A stretch of DNA of 64,000 nucleotides from Blastomonas aquatica. GTDB taxonomy: Bacteria > Pseudomonadota > Alphaproteobacteria > Sphingomonadales > Sphingomonadaceae. The notes below the pieces were generated by a model that made no database searches, had not been told where the DNA came from, and saw only the letters and a list, made by a program, of their open reading frames with translations. The stretch is from positions 50,686-114,685 of the forward strand of contig NZ_BMGD01000007.1 of NCBI RefSeq assembly GCF_014639875.1. Direction: 5' to 3'. Shown in pieces: positions 48,162 through 57,662 of this stretch. The position numbers were made by a program, and so were the translations under genes. Position 1 is the first letter of the stretch, and each line of letters starts with the position of its first letter.

Positions 48162-51100
48162 TCACTCCGCCGCGAGCAGATCCACCGCGCCGCCCAGATC
48201 GACAGAGACCAATCGGCTCACCCCCTGTTCGATCATCGTCACCCCGAACAGCCGGTGCATGCGGCTCATCGTTACCGCGTTGTGGGTGACGATGAGGTAG
48301 CGGGTGTCGGTGACCACCGCCATGTGGTCGAGCAGGTCGCAGAAGCGGTCGATGTTGGCATCGTCGAGCGGCGCATCGACCTCGTCGAGCACGCAGATCG
48401 GCGCGGGGTTGGTGAGGAACAGCCCGAAGATCAGAGCGACCGCAGTCAATGCCTGCTCGCCGCCCGATAGCAGCGTGAGCGAGGACAGGCGCTTGCCGGG
48501 GGGCTGCGCCATGATCTCGAGCCCCGCCTCGAGTGGGTCGTCGCTGTCGATCAGCTCCAGATGCGCCTTACCGCCGTTGAACAGCCGCGCGAACAGCTCG
48601 CGGAAATGCCCGTCGACCGCCGCGAAAGCTGCGAGCAGACGTTGTCTTCCTTCCCGGTTGAGCGCGCCAATCGAGCCGCGCAGCCGCCCGATCGCCTCGA
48701 CCAGCTCGTCATGCTCGGAGCGGATCGTCGCCATGTCGGTCTCGAGCGTCGCCAGCTCATCGGCGGCGATCAGGTTGACCGCGCCCAGCCGTTCGCGCGC
48801 CTGGGTCAGTCGCTCGTGCTCGGCCGCCTCTGCCTCGGCGGTGGTGATGGATTCGGGATCGAACCCAAAGCGTTCGGGCAGAACCGGGGGCGGGCACTCG
48901 AAGCGTTCGCCGCAGCCTTGCGCTAATTCGATACGTCGCTGGTCCTGATGCTCGGCGCGCGCGGTTGCGCCGGCGCGCGTCTCGCGGGCAAGAGCGAGCG
49001 CTTCGGATGTGGCAGCGGCGGTGCGTTCGGCTTCGGCCAGCGCCGTCTCGGTTCGGGCTGCATCGGCTTGCGCCGCCGCCTGTGCCGCCTGCGCCTCGTG
49101 CGCCGATTGCCCTATCGCGGCGATCTGCCTGCCTAGCGCCTCGGGCTTGTGGGCGATCGCATCGCGTTCGACCGTGAGTTCGCTCGCGCGCAGCTGCATG
49201 TCGCGTAGCCGCTGTGCCGCTTCGCCCGAGCGTCCCTGCCAACCCTTGATCTCGGCGCGCACCGTCGCGCGGCGTTCGCGCAGCGCCGCCAGCGCCTGCG
49301 CCTGCGCAGCAAGCGCGGCATGGGCGGACCGCAGCGCGTGTTGCGCCATCTGGGTGCGCTCGGCGAGCAGCGTCACCTGTTCGCGCTGGGCCGCGCCATC
49401 GGGCAGAGAGACGCGAGCCTGCTGCGCTGCGCTGCGCTCCGCATGGGCGGTTGCCATATCCTGCGACAGGCGCTCGATCCGTTCGTTGATATCGTCCCGG
49501 CGTTCGGCATCGCGGGTCAACGCGTGTTCGGCCTGGTCGCGATCGCGCAGCGCCTGGCGTTCGGCAACCTCTGCGGCGTTGAGCGCGGATGTCCCGGACG
49601 CAATCCGCGCCTGCACGTCTGCGAGCCGCTGCTGGCTTTCGACCAGCGTTGTCTCGGCCGCATCGAGCCGCGCCTGAAGCGCTGGCCTTGCCGCTTCGAG
49701 CTCGATCAGCCGGGTGCGGCGTTCGAGACGCTCGGCCGCGCTTGCGCCGTCGCCTGAAGACACGAAGCCATCCCAGCGTCGCATCCGCCCATCGCGGGTG
49801 ACCAATCGCATGCCGGGAACCAGCAAATGATCGTCATCGCAATCGGCGACCATGATCAGCGCCAGCCGCGCCGCCAGCGCATCGGGCGCACGGACGTGAT
49901 CGTTCAGCCAGACGCAGCCTTGGGGCAAAGCTGGACGATCCGTCGGCGTGTCGCCTCCGGTCCAGAAGCGGCCATCGCCCTGTGCTGCGCCGATCACGGC
50001 GCTCAGATCATCGCCCAATGCAGCGGCGAGCGCCTTTTCGAAGCCCCTGTCGGCCTGCACATGATCGAGCGCGCGGGTGACGCTGCCCGATCGTTTGGCA
50101 AGATCGCGCGCCAATGCCTCGATCTCGCGTGCCATCGCGTTGAGTTCGGCGCGAAGGGTCGCGAGATCGGATTGCGCACTATCGCGTGCCCGGACCAGCG
50201 CATCGCGGCCCGATTGCGCTTCGGCTAATATGGCCGCTGCAGCCTCGCGTGCAGCTGTCGTGCGCGCGCACTGCGCCAGCGCTTCATCGCGCAGGCGTTC
50301 GAGCGCCGCAGCGTCGCCAAGCCCTGCAAGCTGACCGCGAGTGCGCTCCAGCTCATCGACGGCGCGGCGTTCGCGGGTCTGCGCGGTAGCGAGCGCGGCG
50401 TCGGCGACCTTGATATCGGCATCGGTACGCGCGAGGTCGGCGCGTGCTTCGGCCAGCGCAACCTCCGCCTCGCGCGCCGCGCGGTCGGCGCTGTCCTGCG
50501 CGTTGATCAGCGCCGGTCCGCGCGCATCTTCGGCAGTGAAGTCTGCGTGCACCCGCGCGTTCTCCGCCTCCAGCCGCTCGAGCGCGGCGGTGGCATCATG
50601 CGTCAGCCGGTCCTCGCGCGCGCTGTCTTCGGCTATGCGCGCCTGCTGGCGATCGAGATCGGCGAGACGTTGTGCGGCCGCGGTGCGCTCGGCGTTCAGC
50701 GTTGTCAGCTGGTGCGCGAGCGACTGGTTGCTTTCACGCGCCGATTGCAAGGCTGCACGCGCCAGGGCCACAGCCTCGATCGCTGCGCGCTGCTGGTCCT
50801 GCGCGCTGGTCTGCGCGTCCTGTGCAGCCGTCACACGCGCTTCAGCCGCAGCGGCGTCCGCACGCGCCAGCTTCGCCTGGTCCGCAGCCGTCCTCCAGCG
50901 CGCGAACAGCGCCCGCGCCTCGGCCAGCGCGATCTCGCGGCTCAGCGCGCGATAACGCTCGGCGGCACGTGCCTGCTTGGTCAGCGTCGCGGCGCGCGCC
51001 TCCATGTCGCCCAGCACCTGCAGCAGCCGCTCCAGATTGGCCTCGGTCGCGCGCAGTTTCTGCTCGGCGTCCTTGCGGCGGACGTGCAGGCCCGCGATCC

Positions 51101-51605
51101 CGGCGGCTTCCTCGAGCATTTGGCGGCGTTCGGATGGCCGGGCGGAGATGACTGCTGCGATCCGGCCCTGGCTGACCAGCGCAGGGCTGTGCGCGCCGGT
51201 GGCGGCATCGGCAAACAGCAAGGCGATATCCTTGGCGCGGACATCGCGGCCATTGGCGCGATAGGCGCTGCCCGCGCCGCGCTCGATCCGGCGGACGACT
51301 TCAAGCTCGCCGTCCTCGACGGAAACCGCTGCCAGCACCGGCTGGCTGACCTCGGTGAGCAGCGAGACTTCGGCGAAATTGCGCGAGGGCCGGGTGGCGG
51401 TCCCGGCAAAGATCACGTCTTCCATGCCGCCGCCGCGCATCGACTTGGCCGAGCTTTCGCCCATCACCCAGCGGATCGCCTCGAGCAGATTGGATTTGCC
51501 GCAGCCATTGGGCCCGACGATGCCGGTCAGCCCGGGTTCGATCCGCAGTTCGGCAGGTTCGACGAAGCTCTTGAAGCCGCTGAGCTTGAGCCGCTTGAAC
51601 CGCAT
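48162..51605 (-). CDS. smc: Chromosome segregation protein SMC
   Basis: This protein of about 1147 residues is the condensin ATPase. It has the N-terminal Walker A 'GIVGPNGCGKSNLLEAIRWV' near residue 30, long Ala/Arg/Gln/Glu-rich coiled-coil arms (about 170-480 and 640-960), a hinge region around 500-600 ('ALGDDLSAVIGAAQGDGRFW'), the C-terminal ABC signature 'LTLLSGGEQALTAVALIFGL' and Walker B 'ICVLDEVDAPLDDANIDRF'. The start at 51605 gives 'MRFKRLKLSGFKSFVEP'; ATGs at 51671 and 51710 are in frame and possible. It follows the DsbA-like gene on the same strand. Confidence 0.96.
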   Translation of the reverse strand: MRFKRLKLSGFKSFVEPAELRIEPGLTGIVGPNGCGKSNLLEAIRWVMGESSAKSMRGGGMEDVIFAGTATRPSRNFAEVSLLTEVSQPVLAAVSVEDGELEVVRRIERGAGSAYRANGRDVRAKDIALLFADAATGAHSPALVSQGRIAAVISARPSERRQMLEEAAGIAGLHVRRKDAEQKLRATEANLERLLQVLGDMEARAATLTKQARAAERYRALSREIALAEARALFARWRTAADQAKLARADAAAAEARVTAAQDAQTSAQDQQRAAIEAVALARAALQSARESNQSLAHQLTTLNAERTAAAQRLADLDRQQARIAEDSAREDRLTHDATAALERLEAENARVHADFTAEDARGPALINAQDSADRAAREAEVALAEARADLARTDADIKVADAALATAQTRERRAVDELERTRGQLAGLGDAAALERLRDEALAQCARTTAAREAAAAILAEAQSGRDALVRARDSAQSDLATLRAELNAMAREIEALARDLAKRSGSVTRALDHVQADRGFEKALAAALGDDLSAVIGAAQGDGRFWTGGDTPTDRPALPQGCVWLNDHVRAPDALAARLALIMVADCDDDHLLVPGMRLVTRDGRMRRWDGFVSSGDGASAAERLERRTRLIELEAARPALQARLDAAETTLVESQQRLADVQARIASGTSALNAAEVAERQALRDRDQAEHALTRDAERRDDINERIERLSQDMATAHAERSAAQQARVSLPDGAAQREQVTLLAERTQMAQHALRSAHAALAAQAQALAALRERRATVRAEIKGWQGRSGEAAQRLRDMQLRASELTVERDAIAHKPEALGRQIAAIGQSAHEAQAAQAAAQADAARTETALAEAERTAAATSEALALARETRAGATARAEHQDQRRIELAQGCGERFECPPPVLPERFGFDPESITTAEAEAAEHERLTQARERLGAVNLIAADELATLETDMATIRSEHDELVEAIGRLRGSIGALNREGRQRLLAAFAAVDGHFRELFARLFNGGKAHLELIDSDDPLEAGLEIMAQPPGKRLSSLTLLSGGEQALTAVALIFGLFLTNPAPICVLDEVDAPLDDANIDRFCDLLDHMAVVTDTRYLIVTHNAVTMSRMHRLFGVTMIEQGVSRLVSVDLGGAVDLLAAE

Positions 51606-51717
51606 TGGGGCGCTGATCAGCGCAGGCGCGGTAGTGGGGAGGTCGCTGACCTGCTCTCCGGATGTTGCCATCTGGCTGTGCGCGTCAGCGATCCCCCCCT
51701 TTTGGTCCATTGAGCGG

Positions 51718-52464
51718 TCAGCGCGCTCCCATCGCCTGGATTTCGGTTTCCAGCGCCGGCCAGCCGGTGAATTCGACCTGGCGACCATTCAGGAAAAAGG
51801 TCGGCGTACCCTGGATATTGTCCTCACGCGTCGCCTTGCCGGTGGCATCGGCCAGCGCGCGCGCGGCATCGATATCGGTCAGGCACTGGTTGGACTGATC
51901 TCGCGAAATACCGCGCTGGGCGAAGAAATCGGTCAGGCCGGTGCCCTCGGCCAGCGCGACATAACGCTGGTTGTCGGGCAGCGCGAGCACCTGATCAAAG
52001 CGCTGCTGGCCCATCGCCTGGGCGTTGGTGAAGATATCCGCCTGGTTGGCGAGCACTTGCTCGGTCAGCGCGAAATAGCTTTCCTGGGGTCCGCAACGGG
52101 TCAGCATCGACGCGGTGAGATCGAGCGGTTCGCGCACGAAATTGCGCAGCTCGAAGCTCACGCGGCCGCTGGCGACATATTTGTCGCGGATCGTGGCAAA
52201 CGCGGTTTCGGCAAAGTCCGCGCAATGGCCGCAGGTGAGCGAGGCATATTCGACCAGCTTGATTGGCGCTTCGGGGTTGCCCAGCACGAAATAGCCGTCC
52301 GGTGTCTTGGTGACGGTTTCCGCCCAGTTCTGGCCGGCAGGTGCCGGGATCGCGGCGATCGGTTCGCCCGAGGCGGCGCCCTCGGCGGTGGTATCTGCGC
52401 CGCCACCGCACGCTGCAAGCGACAGCAGCAGGGGCAGGGCGATCAGGCTGGCAATACGCTTCAT
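51718..52464 (-). CDS. DsbA-family thioredoxin-like lipoprotein
   Basis: This 248-residue protein has a lipobox 'LLLSLAAC' and a DsbA fold with the active site in 'VEYASLTCGHCADFAETAFA' (CGHC). The cis-Pro loop is 'NIQGTPTFFLNGRQVEFTGW'. It should catalyse thiol oxidation or isomerisation in the periplasm. The ATG at 52464, preceded by AAAAAGGACC, is preferred over an upstream TTG at 52488. It lies in a row with a second DsbA-like gene and a DciA-like gene, all on the minus strand. Confidence 0.85.
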   Translation of the reverse strand: MKRIASLIALPLLLSLAACGGGADTTAEGAASGEPIAAIPAPAGQNWAETVTKTPDGYFVLGNPEAPIKLVEYASLTCGHCADFAETAFATIRDKYVASGRVSFELRNFVREPLDLTASMLTRCGPQESYFALTEQVLANQADIFTNAQAMGQQRFDQVLALPDNQRYVALAEGTGLTDFFAQRGISRDQSNQCLTDIDAARALADATGKATREDNIQGTPTFFLNGRQVEFTGWPALETEIQAMGAR

Positions 52465-52541
52465 AAAGGCTTGGTCCTTTTTGTTCAAAATCCGCGTCGT
52501 TCAAATTCCGCTGAGATCAGATAACCGTGGTGGATCGCGCT

Positions 52542-53261
52542 CTAGCGGCTGGCCAGCAGCGGTTCCAGACTTTTCCAGTCGTACACGTCGGCGAGCAATT
52601 TGCCGCCCAAAGTGAAGCTCGGCGTGCCCTGGACCTTAACGGTGTCAGTGGCGAACTTGGTCATTGCCAGAACCTTGTTCTGTTCGGCCTTGTTGGCGAG
52701 GCAGACGTTGATTTGCGCATCGGTGGCGAGCGGCGAATGGCGGCGCAGCTCGTCATAAAGGCCAAGGTCGCTGGCGATGCGCTTGAGCCGGGTGTTGGTG
52801 TCACCCTCGTACCACGCAGCTTGGCCTTCTCGGCCCAGGCTGCCCGCCTTGCCCAGCCAGGTCTTCTGGCTGGCGAGCAGACCCTTGTGCCGTCGAAAGA
52901 AGCTGCGCGGTTCGCCGCAGCGCGCCAGCAACGCAACCGTCAGATCGACCGGGTCCCGGATGAAATTGCGCACCTCGAGGCTGGTCTTGCCGCTGGCAAG
53001 GAACCCAGTGGCGAGCGCGGGGTTCGAATCCTGCTCGAAAGCCGCGCAATGCGGGCAAGTATAGCTCATATACTCGATGATTTTCTGCGGCGCGGCGGTG
53101 TTGCCCAGGACATGGCCACCCACCTGCGACTGGGTAACCTTTTCTGTCCAGGCAGGCGTGTCGCTCTGGGCGGTCCCGGCGGCAGGCAACAGCGTGGCGA
53201 AGCCTGCCGTCATGGCAAGCGCGGCAAAAGCGATCAGGGGGCGCAGGGGCGCAGTCATCAA
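52542..53261 (-). CDS. DsbA-family thioredoxin-like periplasmic protein
   Basis: This 239-residue protein has a Sec signal peptide (to about residue 31, 'LLPAAGTAQ'), the redox site 'IEYMSYTCPHCAAFEQDSNP' (CPHC, as in DsbA itself) and the cis-Pro loop 'VKVQGTPSFTLGGKLLADVY'. It is a paralogue of the neighbouring CGHC protein. Its ATG overlaps the stop of the DciA-like gene (53258-53261), so the two are translationally coupled. Confidence 0.86.
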   Translation of the reverse strand: MMTAPLRPLIAFAALAMTAGFATLLPAAGTAQSDTPAWTEKVTQSQVGGHVLGNTAAPQKIIEYMSYTCPHCAAFEQDSNPALATGFLASGKTSLEVRNFIRDPVDLTVALLARCGEPRSFFRRHKGLLASQKTWLGKAGSLGREGQAAWYEGDTNTRLKRIASDLGLYDELRRHSPLATDAQINVCLANKAEQNKVLAMTKFATDTVKVQGTPSFTLGGKLLADVYDWKSLEPLLASR

Positions 53262-53944
53262 TGGGCCTCGTCGGATGGTAGGGGTGGCAGCGCAAACAAG
53301 CGCACGGGTTTGAGATTGTCGCTTTTCAGCTGAACCGGGGCTGCACGGGCAGGGGCCATGGCGGCGGCTTCGCGTGCTTCCTTCTCGGCCATGCTGCGAG
53401 CGAGCGATTCGAGTACGGTCTGCAGCTCGGGATCGCCGATCGGTTTGAGGCCATCGGCAGGCGTGATCGCGATCGGCTTGAGCGACGGCGCGGTGACGGC
53501 GCGGGGTTCGGGCCGCAGCGGGCGGGCGAGCGCGCCGTGGCGGTACTTCACCCGTGCCACCGCTTCATAGCCGAAGAAGCGGTTCACCCGGGTGATGATC
53601 TCGGGCTCGGCATGCTGCATGAAGATCGCGGTCGCGCTGGTGACCACCAGATGCAGCGTGCCTTCGCCCTTCTTGCCGCGCGGGAATGCGATCGATTCGG
53701 GACTGGCCATAGCGGCATAGCGGGGCCCTGCAATCTCGGCCCAGCGGCTGACCAGCGAGCTTTGCACGAAGCCGAAGCGGCGAAAGCTGGTCTCACCGAT
53801 CGCCGGGATCAGGTCGGCGATGCCGCGCGCCTCGCCGCCCCGCATCTTCGCGGGGCGCGCCGGTGCCTGCGCGGTCTTCTTGCGCGGCTTGACGGCTGCC
53901 TTGGTGGCTTGGGGCTTATCGCGTTCCATATCTCCGCCGACCAT
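53258..53944 (-). CDS. DciA-like DUF721 protein
   Basis: This 228-residue protein has a DUF721 region at about residues 40-130: 'RRFGFVQSSLVSRWAEIAGP' and 'LHLVVTSATAIFMQHAEPEI' with 'RVNRFFGYEAVARVKYRHG'. DUF721 proteins related to DciA load the replicative helicase in bacteria lacking DnaC. Basic N-terminal and Pro-rich C-terminal tails are low complexity. It is divergent from mutY, 14 bp apart. Confidence 0.75.
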   Translation of the reverse strand: MVGGDMERDKPQATKAAVKPRKKTAQAPARPAKMRGGEARGIADLIPAIGETSFRRFGFVQSSLVSRWAEIAGPRYAAMASPESIAFPRGKKGEGTLHLVVTSATAIFMQHAEPEIITRVNRFFGYEAVARVKYRHGALARPLRPEPRAVTAPSLKPIAITPADGLKPIGDPELQTVLESLARSMAEKEAREAAAMAPARAAPVQLKSDNLKPVRLFALPPLPSDEAH

Positions 53945-53958
53945 GGCATAGCCTGGCC

Positions 53959-55062
53959 ATGCCCGTCGAGTGTCGCGAGAAAATTGTGGATGAGCGCGCG
54001 CCTTCGCCGATCGCGGCTGCGTTGCTCGATCATTACGATACGCACGCCCGGACGCTTGCCTGGCGGGTCCCGCCGCAGCAGCGCAAGGCAGGCGTCCTGC
54101 CCGATCCCTACCGCGTCTGGCTGTCCGAGGTGATGCTGCAGCAGACCACGGTCGCTGCCGTCACCGGCTTTTTCAACGCGTTCACCTCGCGCTGGCCGAC
54201 GGTCGAGGCGCTGGCGGCGGCGCCGGCGGAAGACGTGCTCGCAGCTTGGGCGGGGCTGGGCTATTATGCGCGGGCGCGTAACCTGATCGCGTGCGCTCGT
54301 GCAGTCGCCCTCGATCATGCAGGGCGTTTCCCCGATACCGAGGCGGGCTTGCGCCTTCTGCCGGGCATCGGCGACTACACCGCAGCCTCGGTCGCAGCGA
54401 TCGCCTTCAACCGTCCTGCGGCGGTGGTCGATGCCAATGTCGAACGGGTGACCGCGCGGCTGTTCGCGATTGAAACTCCGCTGCCTGGGGCACGCCCACA
54501 GATCCGTCAAAAGGTCGCACACATGCTGCCGCCGGACCGTCCCGGAGATTATGCGCAGGCGATGATGGACCTCGGCGCGACCGTCTGCACCCCGCGCAAC
54601 CCTTCCTGCCTGCTGTGCCCGGTCGCCGAATTTTGCGAGGCGCGCGTTTGCGGCATCGCCGAATCATTGCCGGTCAAGCCGCCCAAAAAGGCTAGGCCGC
54701 AGCGCACCGGAACCGCATACTGGATCGAGCTGGATGGCCAGGTTCTACTGGTCCAGCGCGAAGGCAAGGGCATGCTGGGCGGGATGCGTGCGCTCCCCGA
54801 TGACGGTTGGTCGGCACGCCGAAACGGCAATGCGATCGAGCCCGTTGCGGGCCAGTGGACGCAGGTTGGTGCAGCGGTGGCCCATGTCTTCACACATTTT
54901 TCGCTTACACTGTCATTGGCACTTTATCGTGGCCCCCAAATCGATAAGGTTGCCATTGAAAACCTGAGTGGTGCCTGCTGGTGGCCGGTTGAACGGATCG
55001 AGGAGGCAGGATTGCCCACGCTGTTCGCCAAGGCCGCGCGCATCGCCATTCAGCATCGATAA
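53959..55062 (+). CDS. mutY: A/G-specific adenine glycosylase (MutY)
   Basis: This 367-residue base-excision enzyme removes adenine opposite 8-oxoguanine. It shows 'SEVMLQQTTVAAVTGFFNAF' with the catalytic Glu, the HhH motif 'LRLLPGIGDYTAASVAAIAF' and catalytic Asp in 'VVDANVERVTARLF'. The [4Fe-4S] ligands have Cys spacing 6-2-5 in 'VCTPRNPSCLLCPVAEFCEA'. A C-terminal Nudix-like domain from about residue 245 recognises 8-oxoG. It is divergent from the DciA-like gene. Confidence 0.95.
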   Translation: MPVECREKIVDERAPSPIAAALLDHYDTHARTLAWRVPPQQRKAGVLPDPYRVWLSEVMLQQTTVAAVTGFFNAFTSRWPTVEALAAAPAEDVLAAWAGLGYYARARNLIACARAVALDHAGRFPDTEAGLRLLPGIGDYTAASVAAIAFNRPAAVVDANVERVTARLFAIETPLPGARPQIRQKVAHMLPPDRPGDYAQAMMDLGATVCTPRNPSCLLCPVAEFCEARVCGIAESLPVKPPKKARPQRTGTAYWIELDGQVLLVQREGKGMLGGMRALPDDGWSARRNGNAIEPVAGQWTQVGAAVAHVFTHFSLTLSLALYRGPQIDKVAIENLSGACWWPVERIEEAGLPTLFAKAARIAIQHR

Positions 55063-55105
55063 AGTCGCTCCCTCCAAAGGGACCAGAGTTCACAGGAGTA
55101 TATGC

Positions 55106-56404
55106 ATGTCCAAGGTCCTCAACCAGATGCCCAATCTCAGCCGCCGTCATGTGCTTGGCTCGGCCGGGCTGCTCGGCCTGTTCGCGGCGATGCCGGGCTA
55201 TGCGCAGGCGATGGCCACCGGCGATTTTGCGCTGATCCGCAGCCAGGTTGAAGACTATGTGTCGTCGAAAAAGGTCGCCGGAATGCTCGTGTCGCTGGGC
55301 TTTGGCGCGCAGGACGCGGCTCTGATCGGCGCGGGCAATCTGGCGCTCGACATTCCCACGCCGGTTGGTGCCGATTCGCTGTGGCGGGTCTATTCGATGA
55401 CCAAGCCGATCATGGGCATGGCCGCGATGATCCTGATCGAACAGGGCAAGCTCGGGCTTGACCAGCCGATTGCCGAGTTCATCCCCGAGTTCGCGCAGAT
55501 GAAGGTGCTGACCGATCCTGCCAACAGCCTGGATTCGGTTGCCGCCAAGACGATGATCACCCCGCGCCAGCTGATGACCCACACTGCGGGCCTGGGCTAC
55601 AACATCGTCACCAAGGGGCCGCTGCTTGAGGAATATAACAAGCTCGGCATCAACCCCGCCGCAGTCAGCAAGACCCCTATCCCCGGCTTCCCGATGCCTG
55701 CGCCGACCCCGTCGATCGACGAGTTCGCGCGCCGGGTCGCTTCGCTGCCGCTGATCGCCGAGCCGGGCAGTATCTGGAGCTATTCGATCGGCCTCGATCT
55801 TCTGGGCTATGTCATCCAGGTCGCCAGCGGCATGGAATTGGGATCGTTCGTGCAGCAGAACCTGTTCGGCCCGCTCGGCATGACCAGTAGCTTTTGGACC
55901 GTACCGCAGAGCGAAGTATCGCGGCTCAGTACCAATTACGCGCCTTTCGCCGGTGCCTTGATCCCGATCGACCCTGCGCAGGACAGCATCTTCACCACCC
56001 AGCCCGCGTTTCCGTTCGGCGGCGCAGGGCTTGTCACCAGCGCGCGCGATTACGACCGCTTCCTCGCCATGCTGGTCGGCAAGGGCCAGTTGAATGGCAC
56101 CCGCGTCATGTCAGAGCGTACCGCGCTGATGGGCATGTCCAACCTGCTGCCCGACACCGCCGTCACCAAGGGAACCTGGGTGGAAGATCAGGGCTTTGGC
56201 GCGGGTGGCCGGGTCGGGCTTGGCAATGCCAAGGGCCCGGCAGGCACTTATGGCTGGGGCGGCGCTGCCGGAACCGTGGCGTTCGTCGACCATATCCGCG
56301 GCATCCGCGCATCGGGATATACCCAGTACATGCCGGCGGAGAGCTATCCCTTCCAGCGCGAATTCCCCAAGATGATTTACGATCAGCTGCAGGCGATGGG
56401 CTAA
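55106..56404 (+). CDS. Tat-exported serine hydrolase (beta-lactamase family)
   Basis: This 432-residue protein has a twin-arginine signal ('NLSRRHVLGSAGLLGLFAAM'), the SxxK motif in 'RVYSMTKPIMGMAAMILIEQ' near residue 94, a Y-S-x motif in 'WSYSIGLDLLGYVIQVASGM' near 230 and a C-terminal 'GWGGAAGTVAFVDH' box. The class C beta-lactamase/esterase family is broad and the substrate is unknown. The ATG at 55106 follows AGGAG; a longer frame overlaps mutY and is rejected. Confidence 0.86.
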   Translation: MSKVLNQMPNLSRRHVLGSAGLLGLFAAMPGYAQAMATGDFALIRSQVEDYVSSKKVAGMLVSLGFGAQDAALIGAGNLALDIPTPVGADSLWRVYSMTKPIMGMAAMILIEQGKLGLDQPIAEFIPEFAQMKVLTDPANSLDSVAAKTMITPRQLMTHTAGLGYNIVTKGPLLEEYNKLGINPAAVSKTPIPGFPMPAPTPSIDEFARRVASLPLIAEPGSIWSYSIGLDLLGYVIQVASGMELGSFVQQNLFGPLGMTSSFWTVPQSEVSRLSTNYAPFAGALIPIDPAQDSIFTTQPAFPFGGAGLVTSARDYDRFLAMLVGKGQLNGTRVMSERTALMGMSNLLPDTAVTKGTWVEDQGFGAGGRVGLGNAKGPAGTYGWGGAAGTVAFVDHIRGIRASGYTQYMPAESYPFQREFPKMIYDQLQAMG

Positions 56405-56430
56405 CCGGAAAACGGGAAGGGGCCCAGATT

Positions 56431-57315
56431 ATGACGTTGTCGCTGATTTCTCCGGCGCTGACCGGGGGTCTGATCGATCGTGCCGATCAGGTCCGGGTCG
56501 ATTCCGACCGGCTTGCCAGCTACATGAACTGGAAGGCCAGGCTGCTGACGCTCAACGGGCTCGAGCCCGAAGTCAGCATCGAGGGACGTTTGGTCTGGCG
56601 CAGCCTTGCCGATGCCGCGCCCGACAGCGAGCTGATCTTTCTGGGGCTGCTCGACGACAAGGCCCATTTTGCCGAGTTGAAGTGCAGCGAGCCCGGCTCA
56701 AGCCTGCAGTACAATCCGCGCGTCTGGCAGATGCTCGCCAGCCTGCCCGCTGACGAACTCGCGCTCTATGGCGGCGCGCGGACGCTGGTGGACTGGCACG
56801 CAAGGCACCGCTTCTGCTCGCTGTGCGGCGCGGCCAGTGCAATGTCCAAGGGCGGCTGGGCGCGGACATGTTCGAGCTGCGCGGCCGAGCATTATCCGCG
56901 GGTCGATCCAGTGACGATCATGCTGTCGGAATTCAAGGGAAAGGTGCTGCTGGGGCGTCAGCCGCGCTTTCCGCTGCGCCGCTTTTCGGCGCTGGCAGGC
57001 TTTGTCGAGCCCGGCGAGGGGGTCGAGGAAGCGGTCGCGCGCGAGCTCTGGGAAGAGGCGGGCATCCGCGTGCGCAACGTGCGCTATGTCGCGAGCCAGC
57101 CCTGGCCGTTCCCGTCATCGCTGATGATCGCGTGCACCAGCGAGGCATTGAGCGACGAATTGACGCTCGACACCACCGAGATCGAGGAGGCTGCGTGGTT
57201 CAGCGCTGCGGAAGTCCGCGCGGCGATGGCGGGTGACGAGACCGCTCCCTTCATCGCCCCGCCACCGTTCGCGATCGCGCACGATCTGCTCAAACACTGG
57301 CTCGACGCGCAATAG
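56431..57315 (+). CDS. nudC: NAD+ diphosphatase (NudC)
   Basis: This 294-residue Nudix hydrolase splits NAD(H) and removes NAD caps from RNA. It has a zinc ribbon 'RFCSLCGAASAMSKGGWART' plus 'CSSCAAEHYPRVDPVTIML', a Nudix box 'GFVEPGEGVEEAVARELWEE' followed by AGI near residue 190, and the family tag 'SQPWPFPSSLM'. It starts at ATG 56431 after GGAAGGGG, 26 bp behind the serine hydrolase gene. Confidence 0.95.
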   Translation: MTLSLISPALTGGLIDRADQVRVDSDRLASYMNWKARLLTLNGLEPEVSIEGRLVWRSLADAAPDSELIFLGLLDDKAHFAELKCSEPGSSLQYNPRVWQMLASLPADELALYGGARTLVDWHARHRFCSLCGAASAMSKGGWARTCSSCAAEHYPRVDPVTIMLSEFKGKVLLGRQPRFPLRRFSALAGFVEPGEGVEEAVARELWEEAGIRVRNVRYVASQPWPFPSSLMIACTSEALSDELTLDTTEIEEAAWFSAAEVRAAMAGDETAPFIAPPPFAIAHDLLKHWLDAQ

Positions 57316-57422
57316 GTACGCACGCAAAGCGGTCGGCGGAGCGTTTTGCCTGCAACCAGATGTTGACGCTCCCGGCACCAAGTGGCATGAGCGCGTTCGC
57401 ATCGCTCACGCGGCGCATGCGT

Positions 57423-57496
57423 GCGGGTATAGCTTAGTGGTAAAGCTCCAGCCTTCCAAGCTGGCTATGAGGGTTCGATTCCCTCTACCCGCTCCA
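57423..57496 (+). tRNA. tRNA-Gly (anticodon TCC)
   Basis: A full cloverleaf is present. The acceptor GCGGGTA pairs with TACCCGC, the D arm is GCTT/AAGC, the anticodon stem CCAGC/GCTGG holds the loop CTTCCAA (anticodon TCC), and the T arm is AGGGT/CCTCT with TTCGATT (one mismatch-tolerant pair). Discriminator T and CCA are encoded. The integrase gene starts 166 bp downstream, so the 3' end of this tRNA is the likely integration site. Confidence 0.96.
57470..57496 (+). other. Putative attL in the 3' end of tRNA-Gly
   Basis: P4-type integrases usually recombine in the T arm and 3' end of a tRNA. The integrase lies directly downstream and reads away from the tRNA, and a matching 3' tRNA copy (attR) is not found before 64000. 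The other boundary is therefore outside the window. Confidence 0.5.
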
Positions 57497-57620
57497 AGGC
57501 CTCTCGCAGGAGGTCCGAAAACGTCGCGTAAGCAGCTGTTTTTCAGCGCTTTTTTGTGATATGCTTTCCCAGCAGTTCCAGTAATGTTCCCCTGCACATC
57601 GTCCATTTGATGGGGTTTTT

Positions 57621-57659
57621 GATGGACCTGCAGCCAAACTTGCTGGCGAAAGGTCCATC
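57621..57659 (+). promoter_or_regulatory. Inverted repeat before the integrase start
   Basis: GATGGACCT (57621-57629) and AGGTCCATC (57651-57659) are perfect 9-bp arms, with an inner CAGC/GCTG pair. They end 3 nt before the ATG and cover the ribosome binding region. It may be an operator for integrase control or an RNA hairpin limiting translation. Confidence 0.5.
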
Positions 57660-57662
57660 ACA

